From contig NZ_WUUS01000009.1 in assembly GCF_009831625.1 (NCBI RefSeq), positions 124,001-188,000 on the forward strand: a stretch of DNA of 64,000 nucleotides, read 5' to 3'. The notes under the pieces are model-generated. The model made no database searches, was not told where the DNA came from, and saw nothing but the letters and a program-made list of their open reading frames with translations. Positions within the stretch are counted from its first letter, which is position 1, and the number at the start of each line of letters is the position of its first letter. This stretch comes from Halobaculum saliterrae. Lineage in GTDB: Archaea; Halobacteriota; Halobacteria; Halobacteriales; Haloferacaceae. The translations under genes were made by a program, and so were the position numbers. Shown here in pieces: positions 8,031-17,302 of the stretch.

Positions 8031-8621
8031 TTACTTGCCGCCGCGGTCGCCGCGCGAGATGGACGGGCGAGTCTTCTCGGTACCCTTGCCGCGCTGACTC
8101 AGGCCGCGGTTGTTCTTGCCCGCGTTCGTGAGACCGCGGAACGCGCGGCCCTTCTGGGAGTCGTCGCAGATCCAGTTGAGCTCGTCGTCGTTCTGGATCG
8201 CGGGGTGCTCGGGGTCGACGAGGATCACTTCGGTCCACTTCTGGGAGCCGTCCTGCCCGACGGGGTAGGAGGCGAGCACGCGAAGGTTCGGGTACTTCCG
8301 CGAGACGCGCTCCTCGCCGATGCGCTGGATCGACTTCCGGCGACCGATGCGGTTGACGCCCTGCCGCTTCGTTCGGCGGCCCGCCTTGTGGCGCTGCTTG
8401 CGTGCGCCGCCCTTGCGGACGGAGACGCGCGCCATCACGACGCCCTGCTTGGCCTTGTAGCCGAGCTCGCGCGCCTTGTCGAGGCGGGTCGGTCGGTCGA
8501 TGCGGACGATGGCGCCCTCGTCGCGCCAGTCCTGTTTGCGCTGCCACTGCAGTTCCGCGAGCTTGCCCTCGTCCTGGTTCCGCCAGGCTTCCTTGATGTG
8601 GGAGTAGAAGCTTCGTGCCAT
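8031..8621 (-). CDS. rpl15e: 50S ribosomal protein L15e
   Basis: A 196-residue basic ribosomal protein with MARSFYSHIKEAWRNQ, then RPTRLDKARELGYKAKQG, RKGGARKQRHKAGRRTKRQG, LRVLASYPVGQDG and a glycine-rich basic tail SISRGDRGGK. All are conserved in archaeal L15e. The ATG at 8621 gives the family start; the in-frame ATG further upstream is not supported. It lies alone on the minus strand between a rhomboid gene and a small membrane protein gene. Confidence 0.96.
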   Translation of the reverse strand: MARSFYSHIKEAWRNQDEGKLAELQWQRKQDWRDEGAIVRIDRPTRLDKARELGYKAKQGVVMARVSVRKGGARKQRHKAGRRTKRQGVNRIGRRKSIQRIGEERVSRKYPNLRVLASYPVGQDGSQKWTEVILVDPEHPAIQNDDELNWICDDSQKGRAFRGLTNAGKNNRGLSQRGKGTEKTRPSISRGDRGGK

Positions 8622-8755
8622 TGGTGGTCTCCGCGGGCGCTTGCGATTCAACCGCGTCGGGGAACCCCCGAGCGGTCACATTTCGTCCCGGCGTACCGGG
8701 TGCCCACTGGCGGCCCACCTGCCAGCGAGTTACGGATCGTTCCGCGCAGGCGCTG

Positions 8756-9064
8756 TTAAGGGCTGCGTTTCGAGTCGTCACCGTCGAACAGGCGCGGACC
8801 GATCCGCTCGGCGATGCCGAGTGCGGGCACGAGCGCGACCCAGCCGGCGACGACGAGCACTGCGCCGGCGAACGCGTAGTAGCCCTGCGAGCAGCAGTAG
8901 TAACCGCCGCCGAGCCCGCGGAGGAACTCCCGGCCGCCGTACGCGAGCGCGAGCGTTCCGACGGCCGCGACGACCGGGCGAACGATCGGCTTCGGATAGC
9001 GATCGAGAAGGCGTGGGGACCAGACGGCGCCGACGAGCAGCGCCGCCGCGACGAGTTCGTTCAC
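8756..9064 (-). CDS. Small membrane protein, unknown function
   Basis: A 102-residue protein with three likely membrane spans: residues 3-15, about 28-45, and 63-84. The short loop GGGYYCCSQGYYAF between spans two and three has an unusual Tyr/Cys cluster. It is not assignable to a known family by eye. It ends GDDSKRSP. It is on the same strand as L15e, about 130 bases upstream of it. Confidence 0.7.
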   Translation of the reverse strand: MNELVAAALLVGAVWSPRLLDRYPKPIVRPVVAAVGTLALAYGGREFLRGLGGGYYCCSQGYYAFAGAVLVVAGWVALVPALGIAERIGPRLFDGDDSKRSP

Positions 9065-9121
9065 GGCCCGGTGCTCGCGACGATCCCTGAAAAGTCCGCC
9101 GCAGGGCCGTGCGTTCGGCGC

Positions 9122-10039
9122 CTACGCCTCGGATCCCGCGAACGCCCGCACCGACTCGAACTCGCCGTCGACGATCGCGTCGGCGACGGCGTCGGCGTCG
9201 ACGTCAGGGGTCTCGCTCGGATACTTCCGAACGAAGTAGCTCACGATGTTGTCCACGTCGCGCGCGAGCAGTTCGTCGGCGTTCTCGTGGTCAGTTTCGA
9301 CCGACTGGGGCCAGTCGAAGATCACGATCCCGTCGTCGCTGACGGCGACGTTGTACTCGGAGATGTCCGCGTGGACGTAGCCCGCGCGATACGCCAGATC
9401 CATCTCGCGGAGGATCAGGTCGAGCACGCCGACGACCTGCTCGGAGCGGAGCTTCGCGTTCGCCAGCTCCGGACCGGGGAGCTTCTCCATCACGATCGCG
9501 TGACGGTTGTGGTCGATCGGCCGCGGCACCGACACCTGCGGGTACAGGTCCTCCAGCGCGCCGTACTCGCGCTCGGCGGCCTTGCGCGCGGTGTACTGCC
9601 AGGAGACGTGGTTGTTGTCGCTGGTGTAGTCGCGCTCCTTGTTCACCTCGCGGAAGTTGGTGTACCCCTCGCGGTGGAACTTCAGCGCCATCGGGCGGTA
9701 CGTCTCCACCTCGTACACGTCGCTCTCCTTCCCGACGCCCAGCGACGACCCCATCCCGGTGACCGTCTCGCGCTCGGCGAACGTGTGCAGCGCCAGCGCG
9801 TCATATCCCATGAACGTGAGCTGGTACCCCTCGTACTGGATCGTCTTGCGCCGGATCAGGTCGCGATCCGAACAGCGGTCGATCCGGTACTCGGCGTTCT
9901 CCTCGGAGAGCCCGGCGTACCCCGGGATCTTCTCGACGTTCACCCACTCCGAGAAACGCATGCCCTGCTCGACGCCCGAGAGGAGATAGAAGTCCTCGGG
10001 CTCGAGCTCGGCCATCGTCTCGGCGACGTTCCCGACCAT
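9122..10039 (-). CDS. rio2: RIO2-type atypical serine/threonine protein kinase
   Basis: Rio2 is an ATPase/kinase that acts in late maturation of the small ribosomal subunit. The 305 residues contain an N-terminal winged helix (about 1-85, with FYLLSGVEQGMRFSEWV and the linker GYDALALHTF). The kinase has the phosphate loop GVGKESDVYEV (101-111), ATP-anchoring Lys120 in ALKFH, the catalytic loop HADISEYN (Asp225, Asn230) and IFDWPQ with metal-binding Asp242. There is no activation segment or substrate domain, as expected for RIO kinases. Confidence 0.94.
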   Translation of the reverse strand: MVGNVAETMAELEPEDFYLLSGVEQGMRFSEWVNVEKIPGYAGLSEENAEYRIDRCSDRDLIRRKTIQYEGYQLTFMGYDALALHTFAERETVTGMGSSLGVGKESDVYEVETYRPMALKFHREGYTNFREVNKERDYTSDNNHVSWQYTARKAAEREYGALEDLYPQVSVPRPIDHNRHAIVMEKLPGPELANAKLRSEQVVGVLDLILREMDLAYRAGYVHADISEYNVAVSDDGIVIFDWPQSVETDHENADELLARDVDNIVSYFVRKYPSETPDVDADAVADAIVDGEFESVRAFAGSEA

Positions 10040-10219
10040 TACCCGTGTGTCGTCGCCGCGAGGTGAAAAGGGGTTCGTGGCGGGAACCGATCGACGTCCC
10101 GAACGCCGACCGTCGGTCGCCAGCCCGCTGTCCCCCGACTCACCGGTCGCCTACGCTCGATCCTCGGTCCGTCGGCTCGCGACCGGCGGCTCTTTGGCCC
10201 CCGACGCCGGACTCCCGCC

Positions 10220-11089
10220 ATGAGCGATTCGGACGCCGAGGGCGATGCGGTCGGGTCAGGCGACGGCTCCGCGGGCCCGCTCGCGGACCGGGAGTGGCGC
10301 CTGATCCGTGAGGAGTCCCGACCCGGACCGCTGAACATGGCGCTCGACGAGGTCGCCGCCGAGACCGCCGCGGCGGGCGGTCCCCGCACGGTCCGCGTGT
10401 ACCGCTGGGATCCCACGTGTCTCTCGATGGGCTACGCCCAGGAGCCGGAGACTGTCGACTGGGACCGCTGCGCCGACGCCGGGGTCGACGTGACGCGTCG
10501 CCAGACCGGCGGCGGCGGCATCTATCACGATCACGACGGCGACATCTCCTACTCGATCACGGCGCCCGCCGCGGAGCTTCCGGGGAAACTCCTCGACGCC
10601 TACCACCTCCTGTGTGAGCCAGTCCTCGCCGCGTTCCGTGCGCTCGGCGTCGACGCCGACTACGCCGACGAGGAGCGCCCGGCGATCTATCAGCCCGCGT
10701 GCTACCTCCGCGCTCTCCACCCGGCCCACGACGTGTGCGCCGACGGGGGTGCGGGGCGGAAACTGTCGGGCAACGCCCAGTACCGCCGCGAGGAGAGCGT
10801 CATCCAGCACGGCTCGGTCACGTTCGACGCGAAGCCGAGCGATCACCTCGCAGTCTTCCGCGACCACGGCGTGAGCGAGGAGCGGTTCGCCGAGCGCGTC
10901 GGCGGGATCACCGACTACGCGGACGCGACCCGCGAGGAGGCAGTCGCCGCGTTCGAGGACGCGCTGGCGACGTGGGCCGGCGCCGAGGAGGGCGAGTGGA
11001 CCGACGACGAACTCGCGCGCGCCGAGGAGGTCGCGGACGAGAAGTACCGCGACGACGGCTGGGTTCGCGAGCGTCCCGGGGGTCGTTGA
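10220..11089 (+). CDS. Lipoate/biotin protein ligase family protein (LplA-like)
   Basis: A 289-residue protein of the lipoate-protein ligase A / octanoyl transferase fold. It has GPLNMALDEVAAE, the substrate-loop motif RRQTGGGGIYHD (residues 93-104) and GRKLSGNAQYRR with the catalytic Lys181. Together these indicate transfer of lipoate or octanoate to E2 or H proteins. An acidic 20-residue N-terminal leader precedes the domain. The C-terminal domain is short and ends with an Asp/Glu-rich helix and YRDDGWVRERPGG. No 2-oxoacid dehydrogenase or glycine-cleavage gene is near. Confidence 0.85.
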   Translation: MSDSDAEGDAVGSGDGSAGPLADREWRLIREESRPGPLNMALDEVAAETAAAGGPRTVRVYRWDPTCLSMGYAQEPETVDWDRCADAGVDVTRRQTGGGGIYHDHDGDISYSITAPAAELPGKLLDAYHLLCEPVLAAFRALGVDADYADEERPAIYQPACYLRALHPAHDVCADGGAGRKLSGNAQYRREESVIQHGSVTFDAKPSDHLAVFRDHGVSEERFAERVGGITDYADATREEAVAAFEDALATWAGAEEGEWTDDELARAEEVADEKYRDDGWVRERPGGR

Positions 11090-11174
11090 CTGCGTCGCCG
11101 GCGGCGACGACCGCGGTCGCGTCGCCCACGTCGGCGTCGTACTCGGTCTCGCCGACGGCGAGCGCGCGGCCGAG

Positions 11175-11723
11175 TCAGAAGCCGAACGTCTCGGGCACCT
11201 CGCCCAGTTCCGCTCGCACCGCCTCGTGGATCTCCGCGACCGGCGGCGTGTCGCGCGTCGGGTCGAGCCAGTGCTCGCCGAGCCAGCGGTAGCGGATCAC
11301 GCCGTCCTCGTCGATCAGGAAGCACGAGCGCCGCGAGCGGCGAAAGAGGCCGAACGTCCGGTAGGCGACGCCGAACGACTCCGAGATCGACAGGTCGGTG
11401 TCGGCGTACAGGGGGAACCCGAGGTTCAGGCGGTCGATGAACTGGCGATGCAGGCGTGGGCCGGACTTCGAGACGCCGACGACGTTCACCTCCTCGCCGG
11501 AGGCGAACCAGTCGAAGTCGCGGAAGGCACACCACTCCTCGATACAGTCGGGGCTGAAATCGACCGTGTAGAAGCTGAGGAGGACGGGCTTGTCGAGTAG
11601 TTCCGAGAGCGACGTCTCGCGCGTCTCCCCCTCGGGCGTGACGAGCGTCGCGGCGAACTCCGGGGCCGGATCGCCCACGTCGAGCGGGTCGCCCGGAGCC
11701 TGCGGCGGATCGGACGATAGCAT
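11175..11723 (-). CDS. Peroxiredoxin-like redoxin domain protein
   Basis: A 182-residue AhpC/TSA-fold protein with [13 protein letters not shown], then [18 protein letters not shown]. Cys60 is the peroxidatic position and Cys65 is a likely nearby resolving cysteine. [19 protein letters not shown], then [22 protein letters not shown], follow as in the BCP/PrxQ branch. It probably reduces peroxides with thioredoxin. The start at 11723 gives the proper fold length. It is divergently placed from endonuclease IV, 145 bases away. Confidence 0.85.
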   Translation of the reverse strand: MLSSDPPQAPGDPLDVGDPAPEFAATLVTPEGETRETSLSELLDKPVLLSFYTVDFSPDCIEEWCAFRDFDWFASGEEVNVVGVSKSGPRLHRQFIDRLNLGFPLYADTDLSISESFGVAYRTFGLFRRSRRSCFLIDEDGVIRYRWLGEHWLDPTRDTPPVAEIHEAVRAELGEVPETFGF

Positions 11724-11868
11724 TCGACGGACCTGCGGGTGCTCGGGGAATAAGCGTGCGCATCCACCTCTCGCGGTTGAGAACTTCCGTGACCGCCGGG
11801 GCGTCTGCGAACTCCCGCGAGCGGCCGCTTCCGAAGCCGCTTTGCCCCCCGACTCGCCACCAGTGGGT

Positions 11869-12720
11869 ATGAGCGCAGACAGCGACGCGACGCTCCGGAT
11901 CGGAGCCCACGAGTCCATCGCCGGCGGCACGTACAACGCGGTCGACGCGCTGGTCGACGACGGCGGCAACTGCGGCCAGATCTTCACTCACTCCCCGCAG
12001 GTGTGGCAGAGCCCGAACATCGACGACGACGAGGCCGAGCGGTTCCGCGCCGCGAGCGACGAACACGGCGTCGGCCCGTGGGTCATCCACTCGTCGTACC
12101 TCGTGAACCTCTGCACGCCGAAGGACGACCTCCGCGAGAAGTCGGTCGACTCCATGCAGGAGGAAGTCGACGCCGCCGCGAAGCTCGACATCCCGTACGT
12201 CAACGTCCATCTGGGCGCCCACACCGGCGCGGGCGTCGATCAGGGGCTCGACAACGCCGCGAGCGCCCTCGACGAACTCGACATCCCGGACGGCGTGACC
12301 GTGCTCGTCGAGTCGGACGCGGGCTCGGGCACCAAGCTCGGCGGCGACTTCGAGCACCTCGCGGCGGTGCTGGAACGCTCCGAGCAGGACCTGGACGTCT
12401 GCCTCGACACGGCCCACGCGTTCGCCGCGGGCTACGACCTCTCGACGGCGGAGGGCGTCGAGGAGACGATCGCGGAACTCGACGAGGTCGTCGGGCTGGA
12501 GCACCTGGAGTGCGTCCACCTCAACGACTCCAAACACGAGTGCGGGACGAACAAGGACGAGCACGCCCACGTCGGCGAGGGACTCATCGGCGAGGAGGGC
12601 ATGCGCACGTTCATCAACCACGAGGACCTGCGCGACGTGCCCCTCGTGCTGGAGACGCCCACCGAGGACGGCAAGTCCTTCGCGTGGAACATCGAGCGCG
12701 TGCGCGAGCTTCGGGAGTAA
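11869..12720 (+). CDS. nfo: Deoxyribonuclease IV (AP endonuclease, Nfo family)
   Basis: Cleaves DNA at abasic sites in base excision repair. The 283-residue TIM barrel has [11 protein letters not shown] at the start and SPQVWQSP. The trinuclear zinc-site motifs are [44 protein letters not shown] and [22 protein letters not shown], and the protein closes with LVLETP. The ATG at 11869 places these at the normal positions. It complements the DUF99 and UDG genes 5 kb upstream, but not as an operon. Confidence 0.93.
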   Translation: MSADSDATLRIGAHESIAGGTYNAVDALVDDGGNCGQIFTHSPQVWQSPNIDDDEAERFRAASDEHGVGPWVIHSSYLVNLCTPKDDLREKSVDSMQEEVDAAAKLDIPYVNVHLGAHTGAGVDQGLDNAASALDELDIPDGVTVLVESDAGSGTKLGGDFEHLAAVLERSEQDLDVCLDTAHAFAAGYDLSTAEGVEETIAELDEVVGLEHLECVHLNDSKHECGTNKDEHAHVGEGLIGEEGMRTFINHEDLRDVPLVLETPTEDGKSFAWNIERVRELRE

Positions 12721-12807
12721 CCCAGTCACCGACCGACACCGCATCCTCAGCGCCCACCACACCCATCCACTCGCTCACCTACTCGCTCACTCACCGACCC
12801 CGAATCG

Positions 12808-13227
12808 ATGACCCGGGCTCCCCGCTCCCTGCTCGGCCAGTTCGTCCTCTGGACCGCCGGCGCCGTCGGCGTGCAACTGGTTCTCGGCGTCTCGTGGGGA
12901 GCGCCCGAGAGCGTGTTCGACCCGGCCGCGCTCGCGGACGCCGCACTCGTCGGTGCCTGCGTCGCCGCCGGCGGCGTCGCGGCGTCGTCGCTGTCCGTCT
13001 ACGGGCGTGATATCGTCGGCGTCCTCGTCGCTACCGGCCTCCTCACCGCGCTGTCGACGGCGGCGTTCGGCGCCGGCGCGGCGACGACGAACGAGCTGAT
13101 CTCGCTGGTCGCCGGCTACGCCGTGTTCGTCGCGCTCGCGTACACGGCCGGCTGGGCCCTCGACGGCGTGCTCCGACGGGGCGTCGTCGTCGAGGACGGC
13201 GCGGCGACGTTCGCCGGGGATCGGTAG
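12808..13227 (+). CDS. Four-span membrane protein, unknown function
   Basis: A 139-residue hydrophobic protein with four likely spans (about residues 8-28, 42-62, 67-90, 98-118), Ala/Gly/Val-rich, and a short charged tail VVVEDGAATFAGDR. No motif is recognised. The region just before it (12721-12807) contains CTCACTC-like short repeats and a plausible promoter gap. Confidence 0.7.
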   Translation: MTRAPRSLLGQFVLWTAGAVGVQLVLGVSWGAPESVFDPAALADAALVGACVAAGGVAASSLSVYGRDIVGVLVATGLLTALSTAAFGAGAATTNELISLVAGYAVFVALAYTAGWALDGVLRRGVVVEDGAATFAGDR

Positions 13228-13302
13228 CCGTCCGCGACGCGGAAGTCGGCCATCCGTGCGGGCCACCCGGACCTTGATAGCGCGGGGCACACACCCACGC
13301 GC

Positions 13303-14832
13303 ATGGCACCTCCATCCGCCGACCTCGACTCGACGGTCACCGACGACGCCCCCGACGCGTATCGCGATCTGATGGACCGATACGCCCGCGTCTCGCACCT
13401 CGAGAGCGGCAGCGGCGTCCTCTACTGGGACCAGCAGGTGACGATGCCGACCGGCGGCACCGCCGCCCGCGGGAAACAGCTCGCGGCGCTGTCGGCGACG
13501 ACCCACGAGAAGCTGACGAGCGACGAGATGGCCGACGCGCTCGACGCCGCCGAGGACGCCGACCTCGACGACGAGCGCGCGGCGAACGTCCGCGAGATCC
13601 GGCGGCGCCACGAGCGCAACCGCTCGGTGCCCGAGTCGCTCGTCGAGGAGCTGACCGAGCACCGCTCGCACAGCCAGCAGGTGTGGAAGGAGGCGAAGGC
13701 CGACGACGACTTCGGCCACTTCGCGCCCGCGCTGGAGACGCTTCGCGACCTCCAAGTCGAGCGCGCGGAGGCGATCGCGCCCGACCGGCCGGCCTACGAG
13801 GTCATGTACGAGGACGGGGAGCCGTACCTCCCGCTGGAGCGGCTGGAGGAGATATTCGAGGAACTGAAGGCGGGGCTCGTGCCGCTCATCGAGGAGATCG
13901 AGGCCTCGGACGCCGATCTCGCGTCGCCGTTCGTCGCGGCGGGTCCGTACGACGAGGGGACCCAGCGCGGGCTCTCGGAGGCGGTACTGGACCTGCTGAA
14001 CTACCCCGACGACCGCGGTCGACTGGACGTGTCCGCCCACCCGTTCACCTCCGGCAACCAGTTCGACGCGCGGATCACGACGCGGTTCAAGCCCGAGGAC
14101 CCGATGGACGCGTTCACCGCGACGGTCCACGAGTTCGGCCACGCGAGCTACGAGTTGGGCCTGCCGGACGGCCGCTTCGGCGAGCCGATCGGCGCGTCGC
14201 TGTCCTCCGGCGTCCACGAGTCGCAGTCGCGGTTCTGGGAGAACCACGTCGCCCGAACCGAGCCGTTCTGGGAGGGGTTCGTCGACGAGGCCAACGACCA
14301 CCTCGGCACCGACGCGACCGCGCGGGAGGCGTACGAGGCGGTGAACCAGATCTACCCGGACAACCTGATCCGCGTCGAGGCCGACGAGCTCACCTACCAC
14401 CTCCACATCATCCTCCGGTGTGAGATCGACCGCGCGGTCGTCGAGGGCGACCTCTCGATCGAGGAGGTCCCGCGGGTCTGGAACGAGAAGATGGACGACT
14501 ACCTCGGCGTCGTCCCCGACACCGACGCCGAGGGCTGTCTGCAGGACATCCACTGGAGCAGCCGCTTCGCCGCGTTCCAGGGGTACACCATCGGGTCGGT
14601 GCTGGCGGCGCAGTTGGACCACGCGATGCGCGAGGACCTGGGCGACGTGGACGCGCTGATCCGCGAGGGCGACCTCGAACCGCTGTGGGAGTGGATGACC
14701 GAACACGTTCACAGCCACGGCCGGCGGTATCCGACCGACGAGCTGGTCGAGGAGGCGACCGGCGAGCCGCTGACGGCCGAGTACTTCCTCGACTACGTCG
14801 AACGGAAGTTCGGCGATCTGTACGACCTCTGA
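13303..14832 (+). CDS. Carboxypeptidase M32 (first of two paralogues)
   Basis: A zinc carboxypeptidase that trims C-terminal residues. The 509 residues contain the M32 signatures HPFTS (246-250), the zinc motif HEFGH (276-280), HESQSRFWEN (305-314), IRVEADELTYHLHI and the DIHWSS region. YWDQQVTMPTGGTAARGKQL at the N-terminus is typical. The length is standard. An equally long paralogue lies at 46787-48316. The two share all these motifs but differ widely between them, so they are not a recent duplication. Confidence 0.95.
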   Translation: MAPPSADLDSTVTDDAPDAYRDLMDRYARVSHLESGSGVLYWDQQVTMPTGGTAARGKQLAALSATTHEKLTSDEMADALDAAEDADLDDERAANVREIRRRHERNRSVPESLVEELTEHRSHSQQVWKEAKADDDFGHFAPALETLRDLQVERAEAIAPDRPAYEVMYEDGEPYLPLERLEEIFEELKAGLVPLIEEIEASDADLASPFVAAGPYDEGTQRGLSEAVLDLLNYPDDRGRLDVSAHPFTSGNQFDARITTRFKPEDPMDAFTATVHEFGHASYELGLPDGRFGEPIGASLSSGVHESQSRFWENHVARTEPFWEGFVDEANDHLGTDATAREAYEAVNQIYPDNLIRVEADELTYHLHIILRCEIDRAVVEGDLSIEEVPRVWNEKMDDYLGVVPDTDAEGCLQDIHWSSRFAAFQGYTIGSVLAAQLDHAMREDLGDVDALIREGDLEPLWEWMTEHVHSHGRRYPTDELVEEATGEPLTAEYFLDYVERKFGDLYDL

Positions 14833-15064
14833 GCGACGGACGAGGCGCGACGGTCACGTTCCCCGGGAACTCGGATCCGCCCACGGCCGACCGGATCGCT
14901 CACTGCCGACCCCGACCGCTCACGACGGATCGGATCGCCACCGGTGAACCGCGATCCGACCGGTTCCGGACGTCGTTCCGTGCGTTCCAACCCCCTTCCG
15001 GCGATTTCACGAACGAGAGACTCGCCAGAAGGTATATGTAGTGGTGTGGTATAGCATAACATGT

Positions 15065-15253
15065 ATGGCGTCGGCACCGAGCCCCGATGGCGACCTGTTC
15101 GACGAGTTCCTGACCAGCCGCGGCCACGACGTGGAGCCGGCCCGATGGGAGGAGTCCTATAACAAGAAGCAGTGTCCCGACTGCGGGGGACTGCACGACG
15201 ACGACGCCGTGGAGTGCTCGGTGTGCGGCTGGCGACCCGAGCCGTCCCCCTGA
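15065..15253 (+). CDS. HVO_0416-type small zinc finger protein
   Basis: A 62-residue microprotein with two CxxC knuckles: CPDC (Cys37, Cys40) and CSVC (Cys51, Cys54) in a zinc ribbon. It begins MASAPSPDGDLFDEFL and has RWEESYNKKQCPDCGG. From memory this matches the haloarchaeal HVO_0416 zinc finger family. TATA-like elements (GGTATATG, GGTATAGC) lie just upstream, followed by an ATG 10-30 bases later. It precedes the UvrD-like helicase gene by 189 bases on the same strand. Role unknown; nucleic-acid or protein binding is inferred only from the fold. Confidence 0.82.
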   Translation: MASAPSPDGDLFDEFLTSRGHDVEPARWEESYNKKQCPDCGGLHDDDAVECSVCGWRPEPSP

Positions 15254-15442
15254 CCGCGCCGCGAGTTGACGGCCGGGCGAGCCGACTGTTCGACCGGAGA
15301 ACCGCCCCGGTCGCCGACCGCGCGGCCCGAGGCCGTCGGTTCGACCCTCGCGAGGCATCGATATCGCGTTCTCCGTTCCACACGCGTCCGTTCGCGAGCG
15401 CAAGCCACGGCGCTTATGAGTCGCGCCCGAGAGGGAACGGTA

Positions 15443-17302
15443 ATGAGCGACCCGACGGTGACCCGCCTGTTCGGTGGCCCGGGCAGCGGGAAGACGACCG
15501 CGCTCCTCGACCGCGTCGAGGGGCTCATCGACGAGGGCGCGGACGTCCGCGACATCCTCGTCGTCTCGTACACGCGCGCGGCGGCCGCCGAGGTGCGCGA
15601 GCGCCTCGCCGAACGTCTCGACACCACCCCCCGTCACCTTCAGGGGAACGTCTGTACCATGCACGCGAAGGCGTACGAGCTGTTGAACCTCTCCCGGGGC
15701 GACGTGGTCGGGGAGGACGACAAGGAGGCGTTCTGCGACGACTACGGCGTCGAGTACGAGGACGAGTACTCCGGCGGCGGCCGCCGCACCGCGCGGTCGA
15801 CGACGCTCGGGAACAAGGTGATCGCCACCTCCCAGTGGCTCCAGCGCACGAAGCGCGACGTGGCCGACTGGTACGACGTGCCGTTCCAGTGGGACGTGGA
15901 GGAGGTCCGGCTGCCCCCCGATATCGACCCGAACGCACAGGAGGGGAACAAGTACACCCCGACGTGGCCCGGCGACGACGACCGCCTCGACGTGCCCGAG
16001 GCGATCCGGGCGTGGCGCGCGTACAAGGGCGACGAGGGGCTTGTCGGCTTCGCCGACATGCTCGAACGGGTGGCACAGCGCTCGCTGCTCCCCAGCGTCG
16101 ACCACCTCGTCATCGACGAGTTCCAGGACATCACGACCCTCCAGTACGACGTGTACGAGGAGTGGAAGCCGCACATGGAGTCGGCTCTCATCGCCGGCGA
16201 CGACGACCAGGTCGTGTACGCCTGGCAGGGCGCCGACCCCGCGCTGCTGCTGGACACCGAGGTCGACAACGACGAGGTGCTGCCGAACTCCTACCGGCTC
16301 CCCTCGAACATCCTCAACGTCGTCAACACGGAGATCCGGCACATCGACAAGCGACAGGAGAAGGACCTCAAGCCGCGAAAGGAGGGCGGCACCGTCGAGG
16401 CGGTCGACTCCCCGTCGATGCTCGACCTCGTGCGGAACGTTCGCCACACCGTCCGCAGCTCGGACGACGAGACGGTGATGGTGCTGTTCCGCGCGCGCTA
16501 CCAGATGTTCGACTTCATCGACGAGTTCATGTCGGAGGGGATCCCCTTCTCCTGTCTCACCGACCAGCGGATGTGGACCGACCGGCTCACCGACTACGTC
16601 CGCGCGGTCGAGGCGGTCGACAGGGGCGAGGCGCTGACGGCGCTCGAGGCCCGACGCCTCGCGGACATCCTGCAGGACTCGGCGTTCGGCAGCAACGACC
16701 GCGACGAGCTGTACGACTTCCTCGACGACGTGGAGGAGACCGCCGACGAGGACGACCTCGCGGAGATCCCGCTGTCGCCCGAGGACGTGAAGGAGTACGT
16801 CCCGTTCATGCCCGACGGTCCCGCCGCCGCCGACATGGCCCGCAAGATCACCAGCTTCCAGCGGAAGTCGGTGAAGGCGTACTTCGCGGGCGACTACGAG
16901 GGCGAGGACCCCAGCCGGGTCCGCCTCGGCACGATCCACTCCGCGAAGGGTCGCGAGGCCGACCACGTGTTCGTCAACACGGACCTCACCGAGAAGGTGG
17001 TCGAACAGATGGCCGCCCAGGCCGAGCAGCAGGGCCTCGACGTGACCGGCGTCGACGGCGAGGAGTTCACCAAGTCCACCAGCCCCGTGCCGGTGCTCAC
17101 GAACAACGAGCGCCGGGTGTTCTACGTCGGCATGTCCCGCGCTCGCGAGCGGCTCGTCCTCATGGAGAACCTCGTCACCGGCGCGCCGACGCTCCCCATC
17201 TCGGTCGTCCTCCACAACGAGATCCGCGAGGAGGACCCCCAGGCGATCGTCGACGAGATCGTCGAGGAGGTCGAGGCGCCCGACCCCGAAGTCGAAGCGT
17301 AG
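15443..17302 (+). CDS. UvrD/Rep-like superfamily 1 DNA helicase
   Basis: A 619-residue ATP-dependent DNA helicase. It shows Walker A GGPGSGKTT (11-19), SYTRAAAAEVRERL (motif Ia), DEFQD (225-229), motif III GDDDQVVYAWQGA (252-264), NSYRLPSNI, GTIHSAKGREADHVF (motif V) and YVGMSRARERLVL (motif VI). It is a compact SF1A enzyme without a nuclease domain. The ATG at 15443 puts the Q-motif and Walker A near the start; an in-frame ATG at 15416 is a possible alternative. The M24 peptidase gene starts on the base after its stop codon. Confidence 0.9.
   Translation: MSDPTVTRLFGGPGSGKTTALLDRVEGLIDEGADVRDILVVSYTRAAAAEVRERLAERLDTTPRHLQGNVCTMHAKAYELLNLSRGDVVGEDDKEAFCDDYGVEYEDEYSGGGRRTARSTTLGNKVIATSQWLQRTKRDVADWYDVPFQWDVEEVRLPPDIDPNAQEGNKYTPTWPGDDDRLDVPEAIRAWRAYKGDEGLVGFADMLERVAQRSLLPSVDHLVIDEFQDITTLQYDVYEEWKPHMESALIAGDDDQVVYAWQGADPALLLDTEVDNDEVLPNSYRLPSNILNVVNTEIRHIDKRQEKDLKPRKEGGTVEAVDSPSMLDLVRNVRHTVRSSDDETVMVLFRARYQMFDFIDEFMSEGIPFSCLTDQRMWTDRLTDYVRAVEAVDRGEALTALEARRLADILQDSAFGSNDRDELYDFLDDVEETADEDDLAEIPLSPEDVKEYVPFMPDGPAAADMARKITSFQRKSVKAYFAGDYEGEDPSRVRLGTIHSAKGREADHVFVNTDLTEKVVEQMAAQAEQQGLDVTGVDGEEFTKSTSPVPVLTNNERRVFYVGMSRARERLVLMENLVTGAPTLPISVVLHNEIREEDPQAIVDEIVEEVEAPDPEVEA

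Noticed and set aside
12787-14718. 643-residue minus-strand open frame
   Set aside because: Antisense to the M32 carboxypeptidase and the membrane protein gene; no family motifs.
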